A DNA stretch of 64,000 nucleotides from Epiperipatus broadwayi (lineage: Eukaryota > Onychophora > Udeonychophora > Euonychophora > Peripatidae), in NCBI GenBank assembly GCA_028023455.1, contig JAQFVV010012394.1:28291010-28355009 (forward strand), written 5' to 3'. A model generated the notes under the pieces. It had not been told where the DNA came from and did not search any database. It was given only the letters and a program-made list of their open reading frames with translations. Shown here one piece after another: positions 23,908-33,964 of this stretch. Position 1 is the stretch's first letter. Each line of letters starts with the position of its first letter. Made by a program: the position numbers and the translations under genes.

Positions 23908-24325
23908 AAAATTTAAAATTTTCCAAATCAAACTTTATATTTCCATAAAGTAACATCAAATCTTATTTATGAATGTAAAAAATTACGATAGATGTTATTA
24001 TTTACTTCAATTACGAACGTACACAGCTTCGTTGTCGTGTCTGAATCTTCATTTAGAAACACGCCTTAGGAATTTCCTGATTACGTTATGTAGCAATAAT
24101 TATTTTTTGTTACGGATATTTCTCCAAATGTATTTTTCTTCTAATATTTAAAATTTTCCGAGTCAAACTTTATGTTTTGATAGAGAACTATATTTTATTA
24201 TTTGTGAACATAAACAATTGCAATAAATGTAATTATAACAAAATCATTATGAATGTGTATAACGTGAATTGTCTTTGTTAGTGTTGCTCGTTTGTCAATC
24301 TGTCATTTAGAAACACGCCTAGAAG
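23908..24325 (+). repeat. Diverged direct repeat, two ~170-bp units
   Basis: Units 23908-24070 and 24145-24325 share TTTAAAATTTTCC, TCAAACTTTAT, AATGTAA and, at the end, TCATTTAGAAACACGCCT. This is a non-coding duplication of unknown origin. Confidence 0.65.
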
Positions 24326-24738
24326 ATTTGGTAGTATCCAATCAGAGAACAAAGACAGAGGGGTGTAACAAGTCGGCTGTCAAAATTATTGATTTTTTTT
24401 GAAAAAGTATAACGCTATATGCGGATGTTTTTAGAACTAAAATTGAAAGCATTGAATTTCCTATCAAATAAGTCTAAAATGAAGAAATTGCGACCAAAAT
24501 TGACCAAGAGATGGCGCATGCGACCATTAAACGCATCACATTGCGTCGCATACAGACAAAAATTTTTCAAAAGACGTGGCGTCTCCGTAACTAACATCAA
24601 AAAGGTTAATGTCCCAAAAAGGCTAAAATCTACTCTTATTTTCTATTAAAAAAAAAAGGCAGTTTTTATAACCACACACACACACACCCAAAAAAGACCA
24701 TCTCTGATTAATTCCTATCCAATATAGTCTCATTGATA

Positions 24739-25751
24739 CATCGTCTGATCATCCACACCGCTCGATGACGCTGTTTCTATTGAAAAACAAATAAAATGTA
24801 ATGTTACCGGACTTTTTAAAAATATATTTCTTTAAGGTTTTTTTTTTTGATTTGTTAAAAAAAAAATTGTTTTATATATATTTTTTATGGATTTTTTATT
24901 TTTTTTGTGATGGGTTTATTAAAAATTTTTAAAAACAAATAACTGTTTTAAAACTTTCGCTCTTTTTTTTTTTTTAACATGCCGTCTTTTTTTTTTTAAA
25001 AAAAAATCTGACTTTTTTCTTTTTAAAACATTCAAAATTTTTTAAATATTTTTTTAAAAACATTTTTCCCGTTTTATTTCAAAAATATTAACTTTTATTC
25101 ATAAACAAATACATAGAATATTTGGTAATTTATTTTGGATTTGCACGTTTCGACAGCATTGACGTGATTCACATTCCATTTCTGTAATTTTACATCATCG
25201 TAATTTCATAACATAACCACAAACACAGTTCTTTTCTGTGGGAAAAATATTCTTCTTCTGAAGGAAAGCCACTGCATCTGCTTCTGTAGCAAGTAAATCA
25301 AAGAACACCCCGCCGAATGTTCTGCCATTTCACTTTGTTCATCTCGCATAGTTCTTGCAAACTGCTGTACTTTTGCCTGAACTTTGCCGAATCACGACTT
25401 ACACTCCTCATTTATTAAATTATACCACCTAACAAGGAAATTAGGGACATAGTTACTTAATAAAATTACACTCCATTTAAAAGGAAAGAATGTTAACTGC
25501 ATACAGATACCCTTTTTCTGATTACAAATACACACACTCATATGATACGCTGTTAACTATTCTTTACTAACGTCTATATAAAATGTGACAACACGTTGCT
25601 AATAATGTTGGGGAAGTGTTAACTTCAAGAACATAAAGTGTTTGCAACAGTTTACAGCCCGTAAGAGCTATGTAACAGCTTTGTAAACAGCATATTTCTG
25701 TGCTTTTGCATAGAAACAGTGCCATCGAGCGGTCTGGATGATCAGACGATG
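24739..25751. mobile_element. TIR element with 42-bp ends and TA duplication
   Basis: The left end CATCGTCTGATCATCCACAC and the inverted right end (CATCGTCTGATCATCCAGAC on the minus strand from 25751) match for 42 bp with three differences. They are bounded by TA at 24737-24738 and TA at 25752-25753. The 1013-bp interior is homopolymer-rich and has no coding sequence, so it is a non-autonomous, probably Tc1/mariner-type element. It is nested in the older repeat described at 23407. Confidence 0.65.
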
Positions 25752-25825
25752 TATTGCTTAACCCTCTAATGTACTATTATTTGCTTTTTGAAAGTAACAA
25801 TTTTTTATTGACACACCAAGCCAGT

Positions 25826-25925
25826 CTCTGATTAATTACTGTCCCAAAAAGTCGGCTTTCATTTTTATATTTGGTTTGAATTTTTTAATTTTGTGTAAAT
25901 TGTAATATAATTTACTTTTATTTCC
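25826..25925 (+). repeat. Dispersed repeat unit, second copy
   Basis: Matches 23407-23504 (TTAATTACTGTCCCAAAAAG, then GTAATATAATTTACTTTTAT). It is preceded by CTCTGATTAATT, a string also found at 24704 and, in part, at 23518. Confidence 0.65.
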
Positions 25926-26784
25926 TATTCCAAAAATAAAGCCAATAGTTCGGCCCAGGAATATTATATCTATGTGTTTTTGCTTAGCAACAACGCCATC
26001 AAGTGGTTGATACGATAGATCAGAACACTACCACACATTGTACAGTTTTAAAAGTAATGTACACATTTTAAAATTTATTAAGAATTAATTAAAATATAAT
26101 TTTGATTATTGATTATACTGCGTGAAACACTTTTTGAGCTTTGTAATCATTAATGATGAAAATCCTTACTTTGGATATATCATTAATGAAGAACTGAATA
26201 TTTTGGAAAGACGCTGGATAAAAATTAATTAAAATACTGTACATTTATTACTCGTATGTTAAATTTTTAATCAAAATATTGTATACAACAATAATATTGT
26301 GTACTGTATTATGTATAATGAATAAACTACTGTACAGTTTCAGCATGAATGTTGCTATTGCTTTTGGATGACTTAGTATTAATAACTATCCTATGATGCC
26401 ATCAAAATGGCCTCCAAAAATTTTTTTTGCACTTGTTATAGTGAATAATTGATTGTAAATGAAAATAGTAGGTACAAAGTGATGATCGCTATTGTGAATT
26501 CTCGCATAAATGATAAGCACTAATTTGAATAGAAGTGTATTGGTTTATGAAAACAAACATTTAAAAATTGGTTAATTTTTTTTTTTTTTTAACCCCTAAA
26601 TTGAGATTTTGCCCTAAGGTTAGTAATTGTTTAAGTTTATTTTTAAGGCATTAATTTAAAATTGTAAATGTCAAAAAAGATTTTGTGAATGTAATGAAAT
26701 TGAGGTATCTAATATAATAATAATGTTAATTAAAATAATTTTTTTTCTTAAACTTTATATTTGCTATATTAAAATGTTTTTTAA

Positions 26785-26795
26785 GGGGGGGGGGG
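26785..26795 (+). repeat. G11 homopolymer
   Basis: An uninterrupted run of 11 G on the sense strand, in the U12-type intron about 0.8 kb before its acceptor. Confidence 0.95.
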
Positions 26796-27601
26796 TAATT
26801 ATATGTAATGAATTCTTGAAATCATTACAACAATAATTACAATGTATTATTAAAAAAATACGTAAAAATATTAAAAAACATGTTAATTTATAAACGAATA
26901 TTTAAAACCAAGTATTATTTCCAAAATTGAATAAAAAGTAAAACTAGATGCTAATTGCACATATGTACTATTCTTCGATGAAACAAGCTTTCCACACAGT
27001 AAAAAATAGATTATTGACTAAGTTTCATTTTTTCTGTTTTGGTATGTGAATGGTGGCTCCATTAATGGATATTACATACATGCAATTAGTATCCAAAACT
27101 ATTTATAAAAGTGTATGCCTGATTCATATATTCCTGAAATATTCAGTAGGACAAATTAATTATATATTGATGAAGATCTAAACATGGTTTTTAAAAAAAA
27201 AGAAATTATAGAATTTTGCAATGTTTTTTCTCTCATTTTAAATTTTAGTAATTTAGAAGTCTTCAAAGAATTTCATAATACAATGTGAATATTCTTAAAT
27301 AATTTGTTTGTTTTTTTTTAAGACTTTTCCAACAATCTAATTTTACTGTATTATGCCATAATTAATAACTCTTGAATACTCTGTATGATTTAAAACAGAA
27401 TTTTTTTTATATTATTCTACTAAATAGTAAATAATTAAGATATTCCATTTGACTTGGCATTTGATAAATTCGTTGTAACAGCTTTTTATTAGGATATATT
27501 CTATTGAGTGCATAATATATGGGTTGAGACTTTTGTAGTATGTTTTGTATAGGATGATGATAAAGAATATTTTTATATATTTTCCTTTATGTATTCATTA
27601 G

Positions 27602-27651
27602 CCATGTTCAATGGACAATTGTTATATGACAGAGCTATGAGTGTTCGAATG
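27602..27651 (+). CDS. HNRNPM: hnRNP M exon: end of RRM2 (50 bp)
   Basis: A 50-bp micro-exon completes the Ser codon split by the preceding intron and encodes MFNGQLLYDRAMSVRM, the loop and beta-4 strand that close RRM2. This matches the SMFNGQ-LFDRPM-V-M string typical of hnRNP M/MYEF2. The acceptor ATTCATTAG ends at 27601 without a strong polypyrimidine tract, as expected of a minor-class intron. The donor GTAAGTAA begins at 27652 and is an ordinary U2 type. It is in phase 0 with the next exon, 18.6 kb downstream. Confidence 0.93.
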
Positions 27652-28203
27652 GTAAGTAATTTATGTATTTTATATATATGTTTTAAATATCAATATGAAT
27701 TGTGTTTATGTGTGTATATATATTTATAAATTCTAAGGGATTTTTGACAAACTAATTTAAATTTTTCAAATATAAAAATAGTGAAGACAATCCTTAACTG
27801 TTAGTAAGATCACTTTATTTGACAAAAAAATTGTCATTGATCTAAGAAAAGATAGGCATCATTTGTAAATATATTTAAATGATTCTTTGAGGATTTAACT
27901 TGGAAATTTTTAATATTTTTAGACTTGATTGTTCAGGAAATAGATTATTTATAAATATAACTTTTTTTTGTATTAGTTAAAATAATATTAGAGAAAAAAA
28001 AACTGCAGATATTTTATTTTAGTAAAAAATCTTTTGTACAAAATTCTTGTGTATAGTTTAAGTTAAAAAGAGATCAAAATTAGTCTCTTAGAATTAATCT
28101 TGATGTATATGGGATTAATTAAACCAAAAGATGATCACTGTTTTTTTGTCTTCATTATAAGTTGTTGAAATAAATATTTTAAGATTGTAATGTTCTTAAT
28201 AAA

Positions 28204-28719
28204 TTTAACACAGGAAGTGATCATCGATTAGTAAGATGTAAGATACATGTTAATGCAAAACTAGAGAGACAAAAATTATTAAGAAAAACAATATTTACAG
28301 TTGATATTCCTAGTCTTCGGAAACATACTAATGAATTTAAATTAGAACTTACAAATCGGTTTCAAGTATTAGTAGATTTTGAACATGATTCAGATTTGAC
28401 TGAAATTAATAGGAAAATAACTGATACACTTTTAAAAACTGCAACAAAGATAGCTGGTAGAGAAAAGCAGCAATTGACCAATACAATTTCTACTGAGACT
28501 AGAGAATTTATGAAGAAAAGAAGGAATATAAGGATATACAACAACGATACATTAAAAAAAATTGAATATTTCAAATTTTGTAAAATGGTGCAGAAAAGAG
28601 TTGAAAATGATATAAGAAAGTATAATTGTGAACTAGCAAGGAAAACTGTAGAAGAGAGTAAAAGTCTAAAGAGAGTAAAACAACATTTGGTATTGGTAGG
28701 AAATTTATATCTGCAATAA
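28204..28719 (+). pseudogene. RTE: endonuclease end and connector
   Basis: An open frame enters through TGSDHRLVRCKI, the Ser-Asp-His motif closing the apurinic-type endonuclease, and continues through a basic, helical connector (REFMKKRRN, FCKMVQKRVENDIRKYN) to a stop at 28717-28719. A frameshift near 28680 moves the real reading frame to the next ORF (FGIGRKFISAIRKKDG). Confidence 0.8.
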
Positions 28720-28763
28720 GAAAAAAAGATGGCATTATTACTACTAAAAAGACAGATGACATC

Positions 28764-29525
28764 ATGAAATGTGTAGAAGACTTCTATCAAGAATTATATA
28801 GTAATAAAAAACAAGTACCTCCTATACCTATTATATCTTCTGAATTGCTCAGAATTTTGAATGAGGAAGTGAGACATGCAATTGAATTTATGAAGAAAGG
28901 GAAGGCTCCAGGTAATGATGGAATTATAATTGATATATTAAAAGAAACAGGTGAAGAAATAGAAATTTTTTTAGCAAAGTTATATTCCAAATGTCTAAAT
29001 GATAAAGATATATCAGATGTTTGGAAGAATGCAGTATTAATATTTAAAAAAGGTGATAAAGAAGATATTAGAAATTACAGACCTATCGGTCTTTTATCAG
29101 TTTTATACAAAATTTTTACTAAGATAATTACAACTCGTCTACAGAGAACACTGGACTTCCACCAACCAAGAGAACAAGCTGGATTTAAAAGTGGTTTTAG
29201 TACAGTAGATCAAATCCAGCTATTGAGAGAAGTTATAGAAAGGACAAATGAATATGAGTTGTCATTATGTTTTGGACTTGTAGATTATGAAAAGGCATTT
29301 GATTTTATAAACATTTCTTCAGTGATTAAAACATTGGATCATCAAGGTATAGATCCAGGATATTGTCATATTTTAAAGAATATTTATAAAAATGCAACAG
29401 CAACAATTAGATTACATAATGGTAGTAAGAAAGTCAACATTGAGAAGGGTGTAAGACAGACTAACTCCAAAATTTTTTACAGCAGTGCTGCAAGAATTAT
29501 TTTGTGGATTAAAATGGTAAGCTAA
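28764..29525 (+). pseudogene. RTE: reverse transcriptase domain (253 codons)
   Basis: Contains the RT order: KKGKAPGNDGI (fingers), FKKGDKEDIRNYRPIGLLSVLYKIFTKII written here as KKGDKEDIRNYRPI plus LLSVLYKIF, then REQAGFKSGFSTVDQI, then the first catalytic box LVDYEKAFD (Asp present), and EKGVRQ. After GVRQ the expected GDTISPK is damaged and the frame ends in unrelated residues. The true frame upstream begins without this Met (AIRKKDGIITTKKTDDI), so the Met at 28764 is internal. Confidence 0.85.
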
Positions 29526-29544
29526 AGGAGTGAAAATAAATGGA

Positions 29545-29634
29545 GATTATTTAAGTCATTTTGATTTTGCAGATGATGTAGTTGTTTTTGCAAATAATGC
29601 TTTAGAGCTCCAGGAAATGTTGCAGGAGTTATCA
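29545..29634 (+). pseudogene. RTE: FADD catalytic box
   Basis: A short open stretch reads GVKINGDYLSHFDFADDVVV, carrying the second catalytic motif of the RT (F-A-D-D). It is separated from the preceding RT frame by a stop at about 29521 and from the following frame by a shift near 29640. Confidence 0.75.
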
Positions 29635-29635
29635 G

Positions 29636-29890
29636 ATGAAAGTAGGACTAAAGGTAAATGTTAAAAAGACTAAAGTAATGTTTAATAGATTTTTTCAAAG
29701 TATGGAAATAAAGATTGATTATGATGAATTAGAAGTTAACGGTTACAAATACCTTGTTCAGATTATTAATACAGATGGAAACATAATGGATGAAATTAAT
29801 CATAGAATTAAACTTGGTTGGAGTGCTTTTGGTAGAAATAAGTCGATACTAAAAGAAAATATGCCTGTGTTTGAAAAGAAAGGTTTTTAA
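29636..29890 (+). pseudogene. RTE: post-RT region
   Basis: Carries LKVNVKKTKVMFN, KYLVQIINTDGNIMDEI and INHRIKLGWSAFGRN, the thumb/connection region after the RT. The family string YLGQ is changed to YLVQ. The same region appears antisense at 39430-39600, which helped to set the frame. Confidence 0.8.
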
Positions 29891-29978
29891 TAAATGTGTT
29901 TTGCCAGTTCTTATGGATCTGAGATTTGGACACTTATTATAGAAGAGCACTTTAGACTTCAAACCACTCAAAGAAGTA

Positions 29979-30314
29979 TTGGAGAGATGCATGTTGGGAG
30001 TAACAAGAAAAGATCGAAAACGCAATGTATGGGTAAGAGAACAAACAGGTGTTACTGACCTCATTGAAAAAATTAAAAGACTGAAGTGGAGTTGGGCTGG
30101 ACATATTGCTAGAAGAGATGATAATAGATGGACAATTGAAATTTTAAACTGGATTCCCAGAGATTGTAAAAGAGCCAGAAAGAGACCACATGTGAGATGG
30201 ATGGATGAAATAAGAAAATTTGCAGAGGTGATGTGGAGAAGAGAAGCTAAAGATCGGAAAAGATGGATTGAACTTGGAGAGACCTTCATCCTGCAATGGA
30301 TTGATAATGATTGA
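29979..30314 (+). pseudogene. RTE: C-terminal domain (111 codons)
   Basis: Reads MERCMLGVTRKDRKRN, TGVTDLIEKIKRLKWSW, AGHIARRDDNRWTIEILNW, KRPHVRWMDEI and LGETFILQWI. This tail is characteristic of insect and other arthropod RTE endonuclease-reverse transcriptases. Its Met is internal: the upstream part (LPVL-YGSETW-L) is in other frames. The near-identical tail in copy f (63510-63986) confirms the natural C-terminus. Confidence 0.85.
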
Positions 30315-30704
30315 TAATGATGGTGATGAAGATGATAAGTTGTTTTTATTATATAAATATGTAAATATAATAATTATAGTAATTAAAAATATTGTCTATT
30401 TACTCTGCAATAAATGTTATTATAAAATATTATAGTTATTGTAGAATTTCAAATGAAAAAACGATCTATTAGATTTATTATGGAGTAGCTATTCAAAAAT
30501 TTTTTTATCGCATCTTTTTCGATTAAAATTTATAACATCTCGGGGGTTATTGTGTTATAAAACAGAAAACTTTAGTAGTGTTTTATTGAGTTGCAAATAC
30601 TTGAAATATTAATGGCTTGTTTTTGCTTAAAATTTGATTTTTTGATTAATTAAAATTAATTTTTCTATAACCGATATATATATATATAAGGTACTTCACA
30701 TGTA

Positions 30705-32148
30705 CACCCAGGTCTTGTTTTATGCAGATTTATTTAATGCGATTTTGAAGTTATGCGATTCATGTTTCTTCTTAATATCTTTGTATGCTGTTTTTTTTTA
30801 TGCGATAAAAATTATTAGATCAGAAGTCGAGCTCCAATAATGTGCTATTACTTTAAATATTATAAATTTCACGCACTCATGTCATATTTAAAGGAATAGC
30901 GCATTATCGGAGTTCGACTTCTGTCTAATAATTTCAATATTTTCAGTGCTTTATAATAGTACTGTAATAGATTTTATGCAATAAAGAAGTTCAGAATTCA
31001 CTTAAAATCAGGATTTCCCCATTTTATATACACACATTAAATTTTACAAGATTGTAGTGTAAATCTGTTCAAACGTTATAGATGCTATACTATGCATATT
31101 ATTGTTTTTGCATTTTAAATCACATTCTATTTTTACTATTTAAAAAAAGAGTACATAATCAATTAATCATTTAATGTCCGCAAGTTTATTTTTAAAAGAT
31201 GAATAACAGCGTTGGGCACAATTAAATTTGATTTTTAATTGTAATTAACAATTTAAAAATTACGTAATTGATCTGAAATTAATGTGATCGTGAAACAATG
31301 AAATTGATTTTTAAACGGAGTTGAAAAGTAAAAAATTAAAGACAAAATTAAGAATTTAATTTTTGTTTTAATTAAATTTTTCCCAACAGCGGTGAGTAGA
31401 TGTCTTTATTATCATAAGTCTACCTTATTATTTTTATTTTAAACTTTTAGTTTACCCTAATGGAGAGGAAAAAACACTCAAGAAAGTGCATTTCTTTGGA
31501 AACAAAAATTTCAATTTTAGATCGCTTCACAAAATGGGAAGGATCAACAGCGATTGGAAAACATTTTAGTTTCGGCGAATCCACTATAAGGGCAATTTTT
31601 TGGGATTTAGATATAAAGCCCATAGAGTTGACAAAGATTATGTTGTGGAAATGGGATGGATCCGAACATGGGGAAAACTTAGACTGGGGAATGTAAAATA
31701 AAGTAGCTAACACGTTTCTCTGGGCATAATTGCTGAGAGATTCTTGACTTCTTTAAGAAGAAGCTACAGTACATCACATCATCACATGACAAATGATGTC
31801 TCAAATAGCGATATTGATTAAAATACCGTACATGTATGAAAAAAATGTAAATTACGCATAAAAATATGTTTTGAATAAAACTAAATACTGTAAATGAAAA
31901 AAGTAAAATAAGTTTGTCTTCTATCAATTTTTTTTCAAATTTGAAATTTTTTATTAGTCATATTTTATTTCCTTATTTTTTTTTCTATGCCAATTTTAAA
32001 GTAATTTTACGTTGTTGTTTTTATGCGATTTTTGGAAAATTACAGTACCTATCCCCCATTTTTCAAGGTAAGTTAAGTATTTTTGTGCGATTTCTTTTGT
32101 GCATATTTTCTGAGGAACCTATCTACCGCATAAAACGAGACACAAGTC
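30705..32148 (+). mobile_element. Tigger/pogo-like non-autonomous element, copy 3 with LINE capture
   Basis: Starts CACCCAGGTCTTGTTTTATG after TA and ends TAAAACGAGACACAAGTC before TA. It retains the N-terminal transposase segment (below). At 31602-31789 it contains about 190 bp closely matching the 3' end of LINE family A, with one mismatch over the first ~57 bp (GGATTTAGATATAAAG through ATGGGATGGA), ending in CATCACATCATCACA. The flanking Tigger sequence resumes at GATGTCTCAAAT. At 1444 bp it is the longest single copy, and still far too short for a full transposase. Confidence 0.85.
31460..31696 (+). pseudogene. Chimeric frame: Tigger HTH plus LINE tail
   Basis: The first ~46 residues (RKCISLETKISILDRFTKWE, then STAIGKHFSFGESTIRAI) are the N-terminal psq/CENP-B-type helix-turn-helix of a pogo/Tigger transposase, where TIR binding would reside. 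From residue ~49 the frame continues in the captured LINE sequence (DIKPIELTKIMLWKWDG), which matches the tail of the ORF at 4526-4912 in the same reading frame, before a stop. It has no catalytic domain. Whether it is expressed is unknown. Confidence 0.7.
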
Positions 32149-33964
32149 TATACAGCACAAAGAAAAAAATGGGTTAGAATTTGGAAAGACAATGTCTAAG
32201 AAGGGCTGTTCACAAATATTAATAAAAATTAGTCAAGTAAGATGTTAGTTTTCGATTTGTACACCCATTAGGTATTGCTGACAATGTAATATGGGACTAA
32301 AATACTTTAGTGTTATCTGTTTTAATAGTATTGGTGGGCATAATTTTTAAATGTTATATCGCTTTAGTAAGTTTTCTGCAATGTTTACTAGATGGGGTAT
32401 ATTTATAATAATATGCTAAAATTGAATGTTCACTAAAAAGTGTTTACCATTAATTAAAATAAAAAGAAAAAATCAATGGATACAACCTTAATTTCTCTTG
32501 ATTGTTTAACTAAAAGTTACTTTTTTCTAAAATGTCTTCAATAAAAGTTTTGTGAATAATTTTTAACATATTTCATTTCAAAATCTAGAAATACACTGTC
32601 ATTGTTGGAAAAATTATCACACATAATTAGAAAGTACAAAATAATATATAATAATATTTTATAAATAACCTCATAAAAATTGGGAATATTCATAAATTAA
32701 TTCTATCATTAAAGAATATGTTTTAGTGCACTATTGCTCGATTTAAATAAAAGCGCTTTTCTAAAAAAAATTTTTTTTTATACATATGCTTCACTATCAT
32801 TGCAGCCATATTGAATTTTTGGAGTATTGGGTTAGCACAATTTTTAAAAAATTTCATTTTGCATTATGCAAAAATCATATAGTTTATGTTATCAGAAAGA
32901 TAAAATACCAAGAAATGCAGTAAAAATGAAAAATATAATTATGCATTCAAAAATAAAATTTAATATCTTTAAAAATTATTTTTATGTTTCTTCATAATTT
33001 CTAAATTTTAGTGCATAAATTTAATTTTTTTTTTTTTTTTACACCAGATTCATTAAATCCTTATAAAATTTCCAATAAAATGACATGTAACACAACTTAT
33101 CTATCACACTTCTTTAGTCCAAAACATCAGCAAAAAAAAAAAAAACATTTTTACTGTTTGCTTTTATCTAAAAATTTCATAAGTAATTTTTCCTTATTGA
33201 TGTTTATCTATAATGGTTAAAAAGAAAGTGACTGATGAATACGTCTCAATACTTACTGGCTGTTTATAGTTCAGATTCAGTACATAAGGCAGTTAAACAT
33301 AAAAAAAATTTAGAATCTGTGTGCAAAGTAGAATATTAATTATAATGTTATTATTAGCTGTACCTTTCATGTTGTGAAAAATATTTTCTTTTGTTAGATA
33401 GAATCCATCTGAAGTGTAAAACGGAATGATTACTATAAAATAGTGTTTGCAAATAAAATTTTTTACTATAACCTTGCAGCAAAATAAACAAATAAAAATG
33501 CAGTCATCTAACACATGACTTATCCTCTTCTGAAGAAACTAGAGATGGAGTTTGAAGTCATGCATTGCTTGTCTCAATTTTAGTTGATAAGTAATTGTCA
33601 GCCTCTTTCAGCTGTCGGATCACCATTCCACATAACCAAAAAATGTTCATATTTTGTTTTAGGCAGACAATACATTTCTTTAAATGTCGTATAAATACTG
33701 GAAGCATAGTTTGAATACCCAGTTACTGACTAGTATCAGAAGTTATATTTTTACATATGTATAAGTGCACATTCTCATTATGGCTGTCTGAATAAAACTA
33801 ATCATACTGATTTTGAGTGATCATATTATCATACTGTCTTATGATCAATGATTAGTTCAACTACTACATGCATTTGATATGCAGTTTTGAATTTCATATT
33901 CTGTTGGTCTACAATACGGTTAATTTTATATATTCTGTTAGTCTAGGTTTTGATATCCATTTTT

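Larger units (their letters stand above)
16020..27601 (+). other. Intron within RRM2, probable U12-type (11.6 kb)
   Basis: The donor reads GTATCCTTT at 16020-16028, an exact match to the minor-spliceosome 5' splice-site consensus (R-TATCCTTT). Near the acceptor, TTCCTTTAT at 27582-27590 resembles the U12 branch site TTCCTTRAY, with its A (27589) 12 nt from the end of the intron, inside the usual 10-20 nt window; the R position is T here. The intron is phase 1, a phase favoured by U12 introns. All other introns of this gene have U2-type GTAAGT-like donors. It holds RTE copy a, a Tigger-like dimer, tandem repeats, a nested TIR element and a G11 tract. The stretches 16020-17164, 18860-19300 and 26050-27601 show nothing else recognisable. 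Confidence 0.8.
28165..30345 (+). mobile_element. RTE-type LINE copy b, 5'-truncated, sense
   Basis: The most complete copy of the main LINE of this window. Order on the + strand: end of the AP endonuclease domain (NKFNTGSDHRLV at about 28192-28227, containing the catalytic SDH motif), a connector, the reverse transcriptase, a FADD box (FDFADDVVVF near 29558), the INTDGNIMDEINHRIKLGWS region, the C-terminal DNRWTIEILNW / RPHVRWMDEIRK domain, and a GAT-rich 3' tail (GATTGATAATGATGGTGATG). At least five frameshifts or stops (near 28680, 29470, 29520, 29640 and 29890) make it inactive. It is the only copy in the sense orientation of the host gene. Confidence 0.88.

Noticed and set aside
24415-24649. 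Overlapping frames on both strands
   Set aside because: No domain; mutual overlap and a repeat context suggest chance frames.
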